Origin: an uncultured Bacilli bacterium
Lineage (GTDB): Bacteria > Bacillota_I > Bacilli_A > RF39 > UBA660
Assembly: GCA_948760655.1 (NCBI GenBank)
Contig: CAQBKK010000020.1
Coordinates: 1-9,728, forward strand
Length of the DNA stretch: 9,728 nt
Reading direction: 5' to 3'
Made by a program: the position numbers and the translations under genes. Below the pieces are notes generated by a model. The model made no database searches, was not told the origin of the DNA, and was given only the letters and a program-made list of their open reading frames with translations. Of the stretch, positions 1 through 7,831 are shown piece by piece (the stretch's first letter is position 1; the number at the start of each line of letters is the position of its first letter).

Positions 1-1161
1 TATTAATTCTTTTTCTTGTGAATTAGTAATTGAAAATTTATCTGGATATTCTTCCAAATAATATGCAAATATATTTTTTAATAGGTCTTTATCGCCTTCA
101 TCAGCTTCTGAGAAGTACATTATATTATAATTTCCTCTATCTTGATAAGCATCGAAGGTTCTTGCATAGCCCACTAAACTAGAATCGAGTGTATATTCAT
201 AGACAGAACTTGTATTTCCATTACTTGTTTCTGTTGTTACTTCTATGACGTTTAATCCTTTAAGTTTAGTATTTGCATCAAAAATACTTTCTTGGGTGTT
301 ATAACTATTTAAAACATAGTTTTTAATTTCTTCTATATATGGTGTATAACTTGCATCTGTACCTACTATTTTTTCTAACCATATTTCCTTAAATATTCCA
401 TATAAACTTTTATCGGTTAGATTAAAGTCAAAGTCTGGCAATGTATTTGCTAAATCTCCTAAATTTTCTTTTAAATTATCAAAGAAATTTTCTGAGACAG
501 ATGCTGGTAATCTTAAATAATTTGCATTCCAATCAATATCAACATATTCTGGATCCGCTGGTTTTGGATATTTACTATAATAGGATGATTGTGATAATTT
601 CCAATCCCCATCTTTATAAATGAAGGCATTTTCATGATCTCCATTTATCGTATCTTTAATTTGTACTTCTAAATACAAATCTGTACCTTGTTTTAGTTTA
701 TCAACACTACATTCTAAAACTACTTTTGTTATATCCTCTTCATCAGATTGATACTGTGTATATGTATTTCCATATTTTGTAGTATCTATATTTCCACTAG
801 AATCCATACCAACAATATTACATGCATTGTTATTGGTAAGAATAGTATATCGATCGCTTTCTTGATTCGTTCCAAAGTTATTTCTTGAAAATGCAAACTC
901 AAAATATGCTGTTTGCCAGTCTGATTTTGGTTTCGTTGCATTGGTTGCATAACTTGGTGGACTCGCAATCTGTTCAATTGGAATTGTACCTTTGTATTTT
1001 GGATGAATTGTAGCACTATAGGATATAGCATTTAGATTTTTATCCAAATACTTTGAATGAGACTCAGGATAGATAGCAAAATGCGCTATCCCGATAAGCA
1101 TTGTTGTTCCTATAATTACTTTACTTATTTTTTTGCTCCTGGTCTTCTTTTCAGCGAGCAT
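1..1161 (-). CDS. Exported or membrane-anchored protein of the SipW-linked cluster, 3' end off the window
   Basis: The frame is open from an ATG at 1161 down to base 1, giving 387 codons with no stop, so the C-terminus lies outside the window. The start is secured by a near-perfect Shine-Dalgarno site (AAAGGAGGTGAT) four bases upstream. The N-terminus is basic (residues 4-14), followed by a hydrophobic segment at about 15-31 and then HSKY (35-38) and a beta-like ISYSATI (46-52). This layout recalls the (A/S)(K/R)Y motif after the hydrophobic core in the two other small exported proteins here. The rest is Asn/Ser/Thr/Tyr-rich and soluble-looking, with two Cys (114, 151) and a likely helical acidic part from about 225 to 290. 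RYTIL (104-108) recurs near the C-terminus of the giant protein. It follows the 202-residue gene by 38 bp with no terminator, so it is probably co-transcribed. I do not recognise the family; a SipW-processed surface protein is the best inference. Confidence 0.85.
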   Translation of the reverse strand, partial: MLAEKKTRSKKISKVIIGTTMLIGIAHFAIYPESHSKYLDKNLNAISYSATIHPKYKGTIPIEQIASPPSYATNATKPKSDWQTAYFEFAFSRNNFGTNQESDRYTILTNNNACNIVGMDSSGNIDTTKYGNTYTQYQSDEEDITKVVLECSVDKLKQGTDLYLEVQIKDTINGDHENAFIYKDGDWKLSQSSYYSKYPKPADPEYVDIDWNANYLRLPASVSENFFDNLKENLGDLANTLPDFDFNLTDKSLYGIFKEIWLEKIVGTDASYTPYIEEIKNYVLNSYNTQESIFDANTKLKGLNVIEVTTETSNGNTSSVYEYTLDSSLVGYARTFDAYQDRGNYNIMYFSEADEGDKDLLKNIFAYYLEEYPDKFSITNSQEKELI

Positions 1162-1164
1162 TCT

Positions 1165-1176
1165 ATCACCTCCTTT
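1165..1176 (-). promoter_or_regulatory. Strong ribosome binding site for the gene starting at 1161
   Basis: On the minus strand the sequence reads AAAGGAGGTGAT, almost fully complementary to the 3' end of 16S rRNA, with a short spacer to the ATG at 1161. It fixes the start of a gene that has no stop within the window. Confidence 0.85.
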
Positions 1177-1199
1177 ATGGATATATTTTTATTCCTACA

Positions 1200-1808
1200 C
1201 TATTTTGTTACTTGTGTAGCGGAATAACCAATGGATACTATATCACTATAAACTTGTTCTTTTAGTTTTTCATCGTCTGTTAGTGAACTATTCCCTTTAT
1301 AATTTACAGTAACTGCATAATAGGTGATTTTTCCTTGTCTTGCTTCTATATTATTTATAATTGTTTTGGTATTGCATGCTTCCTTGCATACTATTTCTTC
1401 TGGTATTTTAGAAGTTAAGTCACTATTTACAATTTCTATCTTTTCTATATCAAAATAAGGAATCTTATCATTGGTTTTAAATGTTAATGCAAATGTAGAA
1501 GTTGCCTCTAATTCGGTTGTATCTACAGAAAAATAATATTCTATTTTGTTTGATTCTAAGTAAGCGCCAGCATCACAAGTTTTTTTAATAGTTTGGTCTT
1601 CGTTATTAACTTCACTTATAATTTTACAACCAACTGGTGCAATAGTAACGTTATATTTTGTTACTCGTGCTTCATCTGCAACTTGTAAGCTAGTCATATA
1701 TCTTGAATAGGTTATTACCGTTGTAAGAAGTAACATAACTCCTACATACATAAATAACCATTTGTATAAATTTGTCCGAAATTTCTTACTATGTAATAAA
1801 CTTTTCAA
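1200..1808 (-). CDS. SipW-type exported protein with DEARV signature
   Basis: This 202-residue protein starts at a TTG codon (1808-1806), supported by an AGGTG ribosome binding site about seven bases upstream that overlaps the stop codon of the preceding peptidase gene. It has a basic cytoplasmic start, a hydrophobic core at about 16-34, then TYSRYMTS (33-40) and DEARV (45-49). The TasA-like protein in this window has the same two motifs with the same spacing, and the arrangement matches the SipW-cognate signal class. The mature part is beta-rich, with four Cys (61, 78, 141, 145) that could form disulfides outside the cell. It lacks the PGxxG and WxWxFD landmarks of the TasA-like protein. KTCDAG (76-81) recurs in the repeat protein at 8608-9728. 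It lies 10 bp after a SipW-like peptidase gene, so that enzyme probably processes it. A minor pilin, fibre cap or anchor like TapA is possible, but unproven. Confidence 0.85.
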   Translation of the reverse strand: MKSLLHSKKFRTNLYKWLFMYVGVMLLLTTVITYSRYMTSLQVADEARVTKYNVTIAPVGCKIISEVNNEDQTIKKTCDAGAYLESNKIEYYFSVDTTELEATSTFALTFKTNDKIPYFDIEKIEIVNSDLTSKIPEEIVCKEACNTKTIINNIEARQGKITYYAVTVNYKGNSSLTDDEKLKEQVYSDIVSIGYSATQVTK

Positions 1809-1814
1809 TTTACT

Positions 1815-1821
1815 TCACCTA
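1815..1821 (-). promoter_or_regulatory. Ribosome binding site overlapping a stop codon; decides a TTG start
   Basis: The minus strand reads TAGGTGA here. TAG is the stop of the upstream peptidase gene and AGGTGA is the Shine-Dalgarno match for the TTG at 1808. No ATG is available at suitable spacing. The overlap suggests translational coupling of the peptidase and its likely substrate. Confidence 0.6.
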
Positions 1822-2508
1822 CTTCTTTTTTCTTTTTTTCTTTTTATTTGTCATTTTCTTTTCAGAAGGATTTTTTTTCTTTGTTCCTTCCACTTTATCT
1901 TTTTTTATTTTTTGATTTATACTATTTACTTTTTTGGCTTCTTCTAATTTTTCTAACATTTCTTTTTTGTTATTTTGAAATTCTTGAAATTCTTTTTCTT
2001 CTTTGGTTAGAATTGGTTTTCCATCTTTATCTGTACTAATTAAGAAACAAACCATAAGTCCTATTATCAAAATCATAATCATTACAAAAGGAGTTTTGAA
2101 TGCTGCAAGTAACTTACCAGCACCTGGTATTTTCATAACATATTTTCCAATTATGCTTTTTGTTGACATGCTTTCATCTTCTGTGTTGTTATTATCTCCT
2201 TTTGTAATCATATTTTCTTCTTCTATTGATAGAATTCGATGGGTTACAAATGCTCCATTTATATCTTTAAATGTCACAATATCATTTACTTTATAAGCAT
2301 TTTCGTTTGTATTTATTACTATAATGTCGCCGATATGAATGGTTGGTTCCATTGATCCAGAAACAACTTCTAGTAAAGCATAGCCACGAATAGGAGCTAA
2401 ATCTTTTTTTAGTATTTTTATACAAATCATGTTATAGACATTGAAAGCAAACACTAATACTAAGAAAATCGTAATAATCGCAATGAATATTTTTTTTATA
2501 ACCTTCAT
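1819..2508 (-). CDS. sipW: SipW-like ER-type signal peptidase I (S26B), copy 1
   Basis: This is a 229-residue membrane serine peptidase that would remove signal peptides from exported proteins on the outer face of the membrane. There is one membrane segment at about 7-31. The catalytic Ser is S52 in SGSMEPTIHIGD. His90 lies in VTHRI, where bacterial P-type enzymes would have Lys. The acidic box KGDNNNTED carries D105 and D111. A second membrane segment spans about 140-157. His in place of Lys marks the archaeal/ER-type S26B class that includes B. subtilis SipW. The tail from about 159 faces the cytoplasm. It is rich in Lys and Glu, probably partly coiled coil, and ends in a run of Lys/Arg (KKKKRKKK), unusual for the family. 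The ATG at 2508 has a GGGG-type binding site and sits 12 bp after the giant surface-protein gene. The 202-residue exported protein follows 10 bp later. It is divergent from the second copy at 7942. Confidence 0.93.
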   Translation of the reverse strand: MKVIKKIFIAIITIFLVLVFAFNVYNMICIKILKKDLAPIRGYALLEVVSGSMEPTIHIGDIIVINTNENAYKVNDIVTFKDINGAFVTHRILSIEEENMITKGDNNNTEDESMSTKSIIGKYVMKIPGAGKLLAAFKTPFVMIMILIIGLMVCFLISTDKDGKPILTKEEKEFQEFQNNKKEMLEKLEEAKKVNSINQKIKKDKVEGTKKKNPSEKKMTNKKKKRKKK

Positions 2509-2520
2509 TTTTTTACCCCT

Positions 2521-5500
2521 TTATTTTTTACATGTTCTATCTACTATTTCATAATTTAATGCAAGTAAGAATTGATATTTATCTTTAATATTATTGGCAG
2601 CGTTTTCTCCGATTTTTGTATCTAACGCATCGCTACCACTATCGAATGCCCATTCCCATTTAATGACTAATTTTACAGATTCTCCTTTTTTTAGAGTTAT
2701 CTTTTTACTATCATCATTTGAGAAATCAATTTTTCTAATGCTATAGTTATTTTTTATATCACGATAGTTTTCACCTACTACATCGTTTATGTTACCCGCA
2801 TCAATATTTAAAATGGTATATCTTTCTTCATGCGTTCTTGTATTTGTGTCTACTTCCCCATAATAGTAAATACTTTCTGGCACTTGTTCTTTTTTGATAA
2901 TATATCCCATATTTAAGCAACCCATATTTTCAATACAGATTGTTTCTTCTTCCAAAGTCATACCTGTAATGGTTATTTCATCTTCTAAATCATTTGTAAC
3001 TGTTGCTTCATAAAGTCCATTAGCTCCTGGATAGATTACTTTGTCTGATTCGTATTCTCCAAATAAGTTTATATTTCTTAAATAATACATTCCCTTATTT
3101 GTAATTTCTATATCTTCAATTAAATTGTCCATATCATAAACTGCTACTAATGCTAAGTCATCTGAAACCGTGATTATTTCATCTAACGCATATACTTTAT
3201 CAGTTATTGTATCTTTGAATTCTTTAATGTCGTAGTATGTACAATTTCCAGCATCATAATATGGGTGATAGTTTGCCAAATTAATTGTTGCTCCTGCATC
3301 TAACGAATATGTATATTTTGTTAGATTTTTATTTGTTATTGGATCAATTACAGTAAAGAAACCATTTTCTCCTGCATCAATTGTTACATTGTATTTTCTA
3401 GAAATATGTAATGTTACAGGGAAATTTTTATTTTCAACTACTTGATTATAGTACGTACCTTTTACATTTATTGTAGCTACTCCTACATCTAAAGTTTGTA
3501 TTGGAACTGTTAGAGAACTTGGACTTGATAAATCACATTTTTCAAGTATCATTTCTATTAAATTATGATCTTCTGTTGTTATATCAATATAAACATATGG
3601 ATTTCTAATACCATTTTTGTCTACTTGATACAAACGTAGTCCGCCTTCAATCGGTTCTTTTTCTATTTTTTCACCTTGGGTCGTATTTACATCAAATATA
3701 TCTGTATTTAATACTAGACTCCAATTTTCTTCTTTTCCTAGAGCAATTGTGTATTCATTATTTGCTGTTTCTAATTTTTCTTTTTTCTCGGTTACAAATG
3801 TTAAGTTTGTATTTTCTTCTTTATCACCATAAGAAAGTTTTAAATTTACAGATTTACCAATTAAATCTAATAAGTTTGTATCAGGTTTTGGTACTATTCT
3901 GATTACATCTTTTTCAATTCCACTAATTTCTACTAAATCACAAATATTATTTTCTTCTGTACAACTTAATGATGCTTGTACTCCATTTACGTCATATTCG
4001 TCTGTTAAAATGTTTCCATCTTTGTCTTGTGTTTTTATTGTATAACTAATGTTATATGGGTCATGTTCTAAATAAATGTCTTTATTGTTATTTATTTTAT
4101 CGTTTATAGTAATGCTTGTAGTTATTGGTCTAAAGATATTTACTTTGTAAATGGTCTCACTAGGTGTTCCATTTTCTGCTGTAACTTGAACTAAAACTTC
4201 GTTATTTCCTGGTTTTAGAGAAACAACTTTTCCGTCAGATTCCGTTGTACTTTCTCCATTTACTATATAGGTAACGGTTGCTTTGTCAAATTCTGGAATT
4301 CCTACTATTATTATCTGTTCATCATTTGAACCTACTTCTACAGTATAAGTGTCTTTGTCTTGATTGAAATCTACAATTTTATTTGATGAATTTAGAATTG
4401 CTTGTAAGTCTTTTAATAAGTTATTGGCATTTCCTAAAGCATCTGTTTTGGTAATTGTAATTTCATAAGTTGTTTTGGTATAACCATCTTCTGCAAGACC
4501 TGTTATTTTTAATATATTCTTATTTCCAGTTTCTACTGGTGTAACAACAACTTTACCGTCTTTTACATCTCCTTTATTTACTACTTGACCATCGACTATA
4601 TATTCATAAGTCATTTTTATAGCGTTTGGATGATTTAATGTTGGTAAGAATGTAATTTCATTTACATGTTCACCTACTGTAATTTTATATTTATTCTCTC
4701 CAGCAGATAATAAATCTTGAATTTCATCGTTTCCTTTTTTATCTACTTTAATGGTTATGCTACTATCATGTGATAAGTTTTGATCTGTTTTTCTTATTAT
4801 TATAACTTTATAATCTCTTTTGTTTCCTTCTTCATCTCTAACCGTAATAATTACTTCGTTTTCTCCATATTCTAAATCTTGCACATAAATATCTTTAAAA
4901 CCAGAATATGTTTTTCCTTTGTATGTGTAGGTTATTGTTGATTTTGAACTAGCAGTTGGAGTTAGTGTTACATCTGTTTCTGTATGTTCTAATACAAGTT
5001 TGTATTCTAATGTATTCTCATTGAATTTTGGATCTAAAGTTCCTTTGTTGGTTGTTAAATTTGTTAAATAAGTTGCTTTATTTATAGGAGCTTTGTTTAC
5101 TATTACTTTATAATCTGTTTGTGAACCATCTTGGGCTGTTACAGTTACTATTACTTCATTTTCTCCTACAGGAAGATCCATATCACTAAATGTATTGTAT
5201 TTTGTTCCATTATAGGAATAAGTAACGGTTGCTTTGTCACTTGCTGGAACAGCTGTAATTGTTACTTTGTCATTGTAATCAATTCCAACAGAATATTCCT
5301 TTTTAGCAGGATCAAAATCAATTGATCCAGGAGAAACAGTCAGTGATACAAGAGAACTATTTTTATCTAGTGTACCTGGAGCTGATTTTCTGTTAATCCT
5401 TACTATATATTCCCTACTTGTTCCATCTTCTGCAGTTACTAAAATTTTTGCTGTATTCATTCCTTCATTCAGTTTTAGGTTATTTAATGTTGGAATTCCT

Positions 5501-6771
5501 TCTTCACCATTAAATGTATAGGTTATTTTAGCTTTTTTACTTTTTGGAATTGCAGTCAAATCAAGAGAGGTTACATCATGCTCTACTTCTATATCATATA
5601 CAAGTGTATTTTTATTAAAGGCTGGTTGTAATACACCTTTGCTTGTTGTTAAACTTTTCAAATAATTTTTACTTGATTTTGCTTTATTGACAATAACTGT
5701 ATATACACTTTTGCTTCCATCTTCTGCTGTTACAGTAATTGTTACGGTATTATCTCCTGTATTTAATTTTAGTTTATCTAATGAAGATACTGTTTGACCA
5801 TTAAATGTGTAACTTATTGTTGCTTTTGGATTTGTTGCTTGAGCTTTTAAAGTTACTTTCCATGTCCAAGACCCTACTCCTACGTAATATAAATGTGTAT
5901 TGGGATCAAAGTTTAATGTTCCTTTATTTATCGTTAAACTCCTCAAAGTACTATCGCTATTTTTCTCTACTGGTTTACTTGTAGACGGAGTAGAAGGTTT
6001 TGTCGTATTTCCTTTTTCATTTATTACATTTATATTGTATATATTTGTATAGGTGCGGTCATTATAAGTAAGGGATAGTGTAATAGTGGCTGTTCCAACT
6101 TTTAATCCCGTAATTTTTAAAATACCATCTTGGGCTGTAGCTGTTGCAACACTCTCATCACTAGAAGTTACTGTTACTTCTCCTGTTAATTCCACTAGAC
6201 GATAAACAACATTTTTTATTTTCTCTATTCTTAAATTGATTGTACCTTCTGTACTTTCTAACTCAATAAAGCGATTAATGTCTTTAATGATTACTTTTGT
6301 TGTTGCTTCATACGTTTTTCCATTTGCATTTGTTTGTAAGTAAACTGTTACTTCTCCTGCTTTTTTAGGGTTGATAACTACATAGTTATTCACAACATAA
6401 CAAGTTGCAATGTTAGGGTCGCTTGTTGAACAAGTAAATCCATTCGGCTCGATATTTTTGTAACTAAAACTAATCTTTGTTTTAGAATCACTTACATACA
6501 TTTCTGTAGTGTCTGTATCAAATGTTAGATCTTTATTTTTGATTACTTCTTGAGATGGAGAATCTCCATCGATAGGAAATGTCCCTTCTCCTTTGAAAAA
6601 GTCACCAATTTTACCAAAGAACTTCGATGTACAACTACAACTTGTGATTAATAAAAGTAAAATAATAATGATGATGATATAAAGTATTATACGTCTTTTT
6701 CTTCTATCTTCTGCACTTACATTTGCATTTTCATCATTATTTAATTTAAAAAAACTTTTAAAATCTTTCAT
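2521..6771 (-). CDS. Giant surface protein: Ig-like, six cadherin-like repeats, InlB-B-like and TasA-like C-terminal domains
   Basis: I start this 1416-residue protein at the ATG at 6771, because AGGAGGGG lies at the right distance before it. A GTG at 6792 in the same frame would place that site inside the coding region. Order of parts: charged cytoplasmic start (1-27); hydrophobic segment (28-43) ending in ITSC, which fits a lipobox with C45; Ig-like domain with C114/C124 (about 81-163); BIG2-like domain with SSDESVATA and GLKVGTATI (about 165-250); Ser/Thr/Pro linker (253-275); six cadherin-like beta-sandwich repeats at about 276-363, 370-462, 472-560, 567-661, 670-776 and 784-882; an unassigned beta-rich part (883-1125); a divergent InlB B-repeat-like domain (1126-1212); and a C-terminal domain (about 1222-1410) with INLF, YPGANGLYE and WEWAFD, landmarks shared with the TasA-like protein. 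There is no LPXTG motif. It is probably held to the membrane at its N-terminus with the C-terminal domain outermost, acting as an adhesin or fibre anchor (inference). Confidence 0.92.
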   Translation of the reverse strand: MKDFKSFFKLNNDENANVSAEDRRKRRIILYIIIIIILLLLITSCSCTSKFFGKIGDFFKGEGTFPIDGDSPSQEVIKNKDLTFDTDTTEMYVSDSKTKISFSYKNIEPNGFTCSTSDPNIATCYVVNNYVVINPKKAGEVTVYLQTNANGKTYEATTKVIIKDINRFIELESTEGTINLRIEKIKNVVYRLVELTGEVTVTSSDESVATATAQDGILKITGLKVGTATITLSLTYNDRTYTNIYNINVINEKGNTTKPSTPSTSKPVEKNSDSTLRSLTINKGTLNFDPNTHLYYVGVGSWTWKVTLKAQATNPKATISYTFNGQTVSSLDKLKLNTGDNTVTITVTAEDGSKSVYTVIVNKAKSSKNYLKSLTTSKGVLQPAFNKNTLVYDIEVEHDVTSLDLTAIPKSKKAKITYTFNGEEGIPTLNNLKLNEGMNTAKILVTAEDGTSREYIVRINRKSAPGTLDKNSSLVSLTVSPGSIDFDPAKKEYSVGIDYNDKVTITAVPASDKATVTYSYNGTKYNTFSDMDLPVGENEVIVTVTAQDGSQTDYKVIVNKAPINKATYLTNLTTNKGTLDPKFNENTLEYKLVLEHTETDVTLTPTASSKSTITYTYKGKTYSGFKDIYVQDLEYGENEVIITVRDEEGNKRDYKVIIIRKTDQNLSHDSSITIKVDKKGNDEIQDLLSAGENKYKITVGEHVNEITFLPTLNHPNAIKMTYEYIVDGQVVNKGDVKDGKVVVTPVETGNKNILKITGLAEDGYTKTTYEITITKTDALGNANNLLKDLQAILNSSNKIVDFNQDKDTYTVEVGSNDEQIIIVGIPEFDKATVTYIVNGESTTESDGKVVSLKPGNNEVLVQVTAENGTPSETIYKVNIFRPITTSITINDKINNNKDIYLEHDPYNISYTIKTQDKDGNILTDEYDVNGVQASLSCTEENNICDLVEISGIEKDVIRIVPKPDTNLLDLIGKSVNLKLSYGDKEENTNLTFVTEKKEKLETANNEYTIALGKEENWSLVLNTDIFDVNTTQGEKIEKEPIEGGLRLYQVDKNGIRNPYVYIDITTEDHNLIEMILEKCDLSSPSSLTVPIQTLDVGVATINVKGTYYNQVVENKNFPVTLHISRKYNVTIDAGENGFFTVIDPITNKNLTKYTYSLDAGATINLANYHPYYDAGNCTYYDIKEFKDTITDKVYALDEIITVSDDLALVAVYDMDNLIEDIEITNKGMYYLRNINLFGEYESDKVIYPGANGLYEATVTNDLEDEITITGMTLEEETICIENMGCLNMGYIIKKEQVPESIYYYGEVDTNTRTHEERYTILNIDAGNINDVVGENYRDIKNNYSIRKIDFSNDDSKKITLKKGESVKLVIKWEWAFDSGSDALDTKIGENAANNIKDKYQFLLALNYEIVDRTCKK

Positions 6772-6778
6772 CCCTGTA

Positions 6779-6788
6779 CCCCTCCTTT
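6779..6788 (-). promoter_or_regulatory. Ribosome binding site deciding the start of the giant surface protein
   Basis: The minus strand reads AAAGGAGGGG, nine bases before the ATG at 6771. The only weaker alternative, GTG at 6792, is preceded by AATTGAG and would read through this site as Gln-Arg-Arg-Gly. The ATG is therefore preferred, shortening the protein by seven residues. Confidence 0.8.
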
Positions 6789-6807
6789 GCACCTCAATTT
6801 AATTTTC

Positions 6808-6839
6808 AAATAAACCTACGAACAATCATAGGCTTATTT
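6808..6839 (-). terminator. Hairpin with U-rich flank, possible (partial) terminator after the TasA-like gene
   Basis: On the minus strand a 14-base arm (AAATAAGCCTATGA), a TTGT loop and a 14-base arm (TCGTAGGTTTATTT) pair fully, with two G-U pairs. The A-rich 5' arm base and T-rich 3' arm base are typical of a bidirectional rho-independent terminator, although the T run is interrupted by an A. It lies between the TasA-like stop (6873) and the giant gene, with no obvious promoter between hairpin and giant gene. It may lower downstream transcription so that the small subunit is made in excess, rather than stop it fully. Confidence 0.5.
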
Positions 6840-6858
6840 GGAAGTTAAATTAACTTCC
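6840..6858. repeat. Perfect 8-bp inverted repeat next to the terminator-like hairpin
   Basis: GGAAGTTA, a 3-base loop and TAACTTCC form a perfect hairpin 14 bases after the TasA-like stop codon on the minus strand. The T-rich flank (TCTTTTTTA) lies on the plus-strand side, so as an intrinsic terminator it would work for plus-strand transcripts; no plus-strand gene is seen. On the minus-strand transcript it may instead protect the 3' end of the upstream mRNA. Confidence 0.5.
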
Positions 6859-6872
6859 TCTTTTTTATCCAA

Positions 6873-7805
6873 TTATGGAGTTACTGTTACAGTTGTACCA
6901 GCTGCTTCAGTTGTTTGAGTAGCAGTTACTCTCATATTTAGTCTTACAGTATTTGCTTCTTTATCTGCACCTGTAGCAGCGATTCTATTTCCTAACATAG
7001 TATCTAATGTATCATTAGTTTTATATCCTGCTGGAATCTCACTTCCATCGAATGTCACAGTTTTATAAACATTGTTTGCTGTAAGTTTGTCATCAAATGT
7101 CCAAACCCATTCAATTTTAGCACTTTTAATTTTTTCATTAGCTGCTGTTGTTGGAGCATTAACTAATAATCCAGTTAATTTTCCATTTGCATCATATGTA
7201 TTACCTGAAATAGCTTTATCAAAAGTTTCCACTAATTTGTCATATGTTACCCAAGTACTTTTTGTAGCTGTACCATCAGTAGCATAAGTTGTTACTCTAA
7301 ACAATAATGGACTATAAACTTTTTGACCACCTACTTCTACAAGAGCATCAGTAATTGACTTAGGTAAAGTTTCTCCTAATTTTGCTTTAATTTCTGTTTC
7401 AGTTAATAAAACATTATTAACTGAACCTTTCTTACCAGCATTTTTCTCTTCTTCTGTTAAATCAGAATCTGCCAAAAGTTTGAAATCTAATGTATAGTTA
7501 GTTTCAATAGTAGCATTAAGATCAAATTCATAGAATCCACTTGTACCTGGAGCTACAACTCTATCAGTATCAATTGCTTGTACATATTTACCACCAGCAT
7601 TTGTATAAGAATTTGCAAATAAATTAATATCAGCAGTTTCAGTAGTAGTTCCTTTATCAGTCATAGCGATGCTCCATTTAGCAACTCTAGCCTCATCAGT
7701 CATATCCATAGATGAAATATATTTAGCATAAGTTCCACTTACTGAATAACCAGTAATTGCAACAGCCATTAATAATCCACCTAACACTGTCATTTTCTTT
7801 TTCAT
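6873..7805 (-). CDS. TasA-like SipW-dependent exported protein, candidate major fibre subunit
   Basis: This is a 310-residue exported protein. It has a short basic start (KKK), a hydrophobic core at about 6-24, then GTYAKYISS (24-32) and DEARV (37-41). This is the SipW-cognate signal layout, with likely cleavage near A27. The mature part is Thr/Ala-rich, Cys-free and predicted to be beta-rich. Landmarks are INLF (60-63), APGTSGFYEFDL (85-96), IEWVWTFDD (231-239) and DTMLGNR (268-274). The same landmarks, in the same order, occur in the last 190 residues of the giant protein. There is no sortase motif, second membrane segment or extended anchor. The ATG at 7805 has a very strong GGGGAGGTGA binding site. 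The gene has its own possible promoter and is followed by hairpins, which suits an abundant structural subunit. A SipW-like peptidase gene lies 136 bp upstream. Similarity to TasA/camelysin is in type and context; the exact family needs a profile search. Confidence 0.9.
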   Translation of the reverse strand: MKKKMTVLGGLLMAVAITGYSVSGTYAKYISSMDMTDEARVAKWSIAMTDKGTTTETADINLFANSYTNAGGKYVQAIDTDRVVAPGTSGFYEFDLNATIETNYTLDFKLLADSDLTEEEKNAGKKGSVNNVLLTETEIKAKLGETLPKSITDALVEVGGQKVYSPLLFRVTTYATDGTATKSTWVTYDKLVETFDKAISGNTYDANGKLTGLLVNAPTTAANEKIKSAKIEWVWTFDDKLTANNVYKTVTFDGSEIPAGYKTNDTLDTMLGNRIAATGADKEANTVRLNMRVTATQTTEAAGTTVTVTP

Positions 7806-7812
7806 TCTTTTT

Positions 7813-7822
7813 CACCTCCCCT
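7813..7822 (-). promoter_or_regulatory. Very strong ribosome binding site of the TasA-like gene
   Basis: The minus strand reads AGGGGAGGTG, about seven bases before the ATG at 7805. It is among the strongest sites in the window, consistent with high expression of a structural protein. Confidence 0.8.
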
Positions 7823-7831
7823 CGAATTATC

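Noticed and set aside
786..1031. Minus-strand open frame of 81 codons
   Set aside because: It lies inside the 387-codon frame starting at 1161 but in another frame, has no ribosome binding site and has a composition unlike the real genes.
2003..2296. Plus-strand open frame of 97 codons
   Set aside because: It is antisense to the catalytic region of SipW-like copy 1, where motifs are clear on the minus strand; no binding site was seen.
6771..6792. GTG at 6792 as start of the giant protein
   Set aside because: The strong AGGAGGGG lies after this GTG and at proper distance before the ATG at 6771.
6772..6835. Promoter for the giant gene (TTGTTC, 17 bases, TTAAAT on the minus strand)
   Set aside because: The match is weak (four of six at the -10) and falls inside and just after the terminator-like hairpin; chance is likely in such AT-rich DNA.
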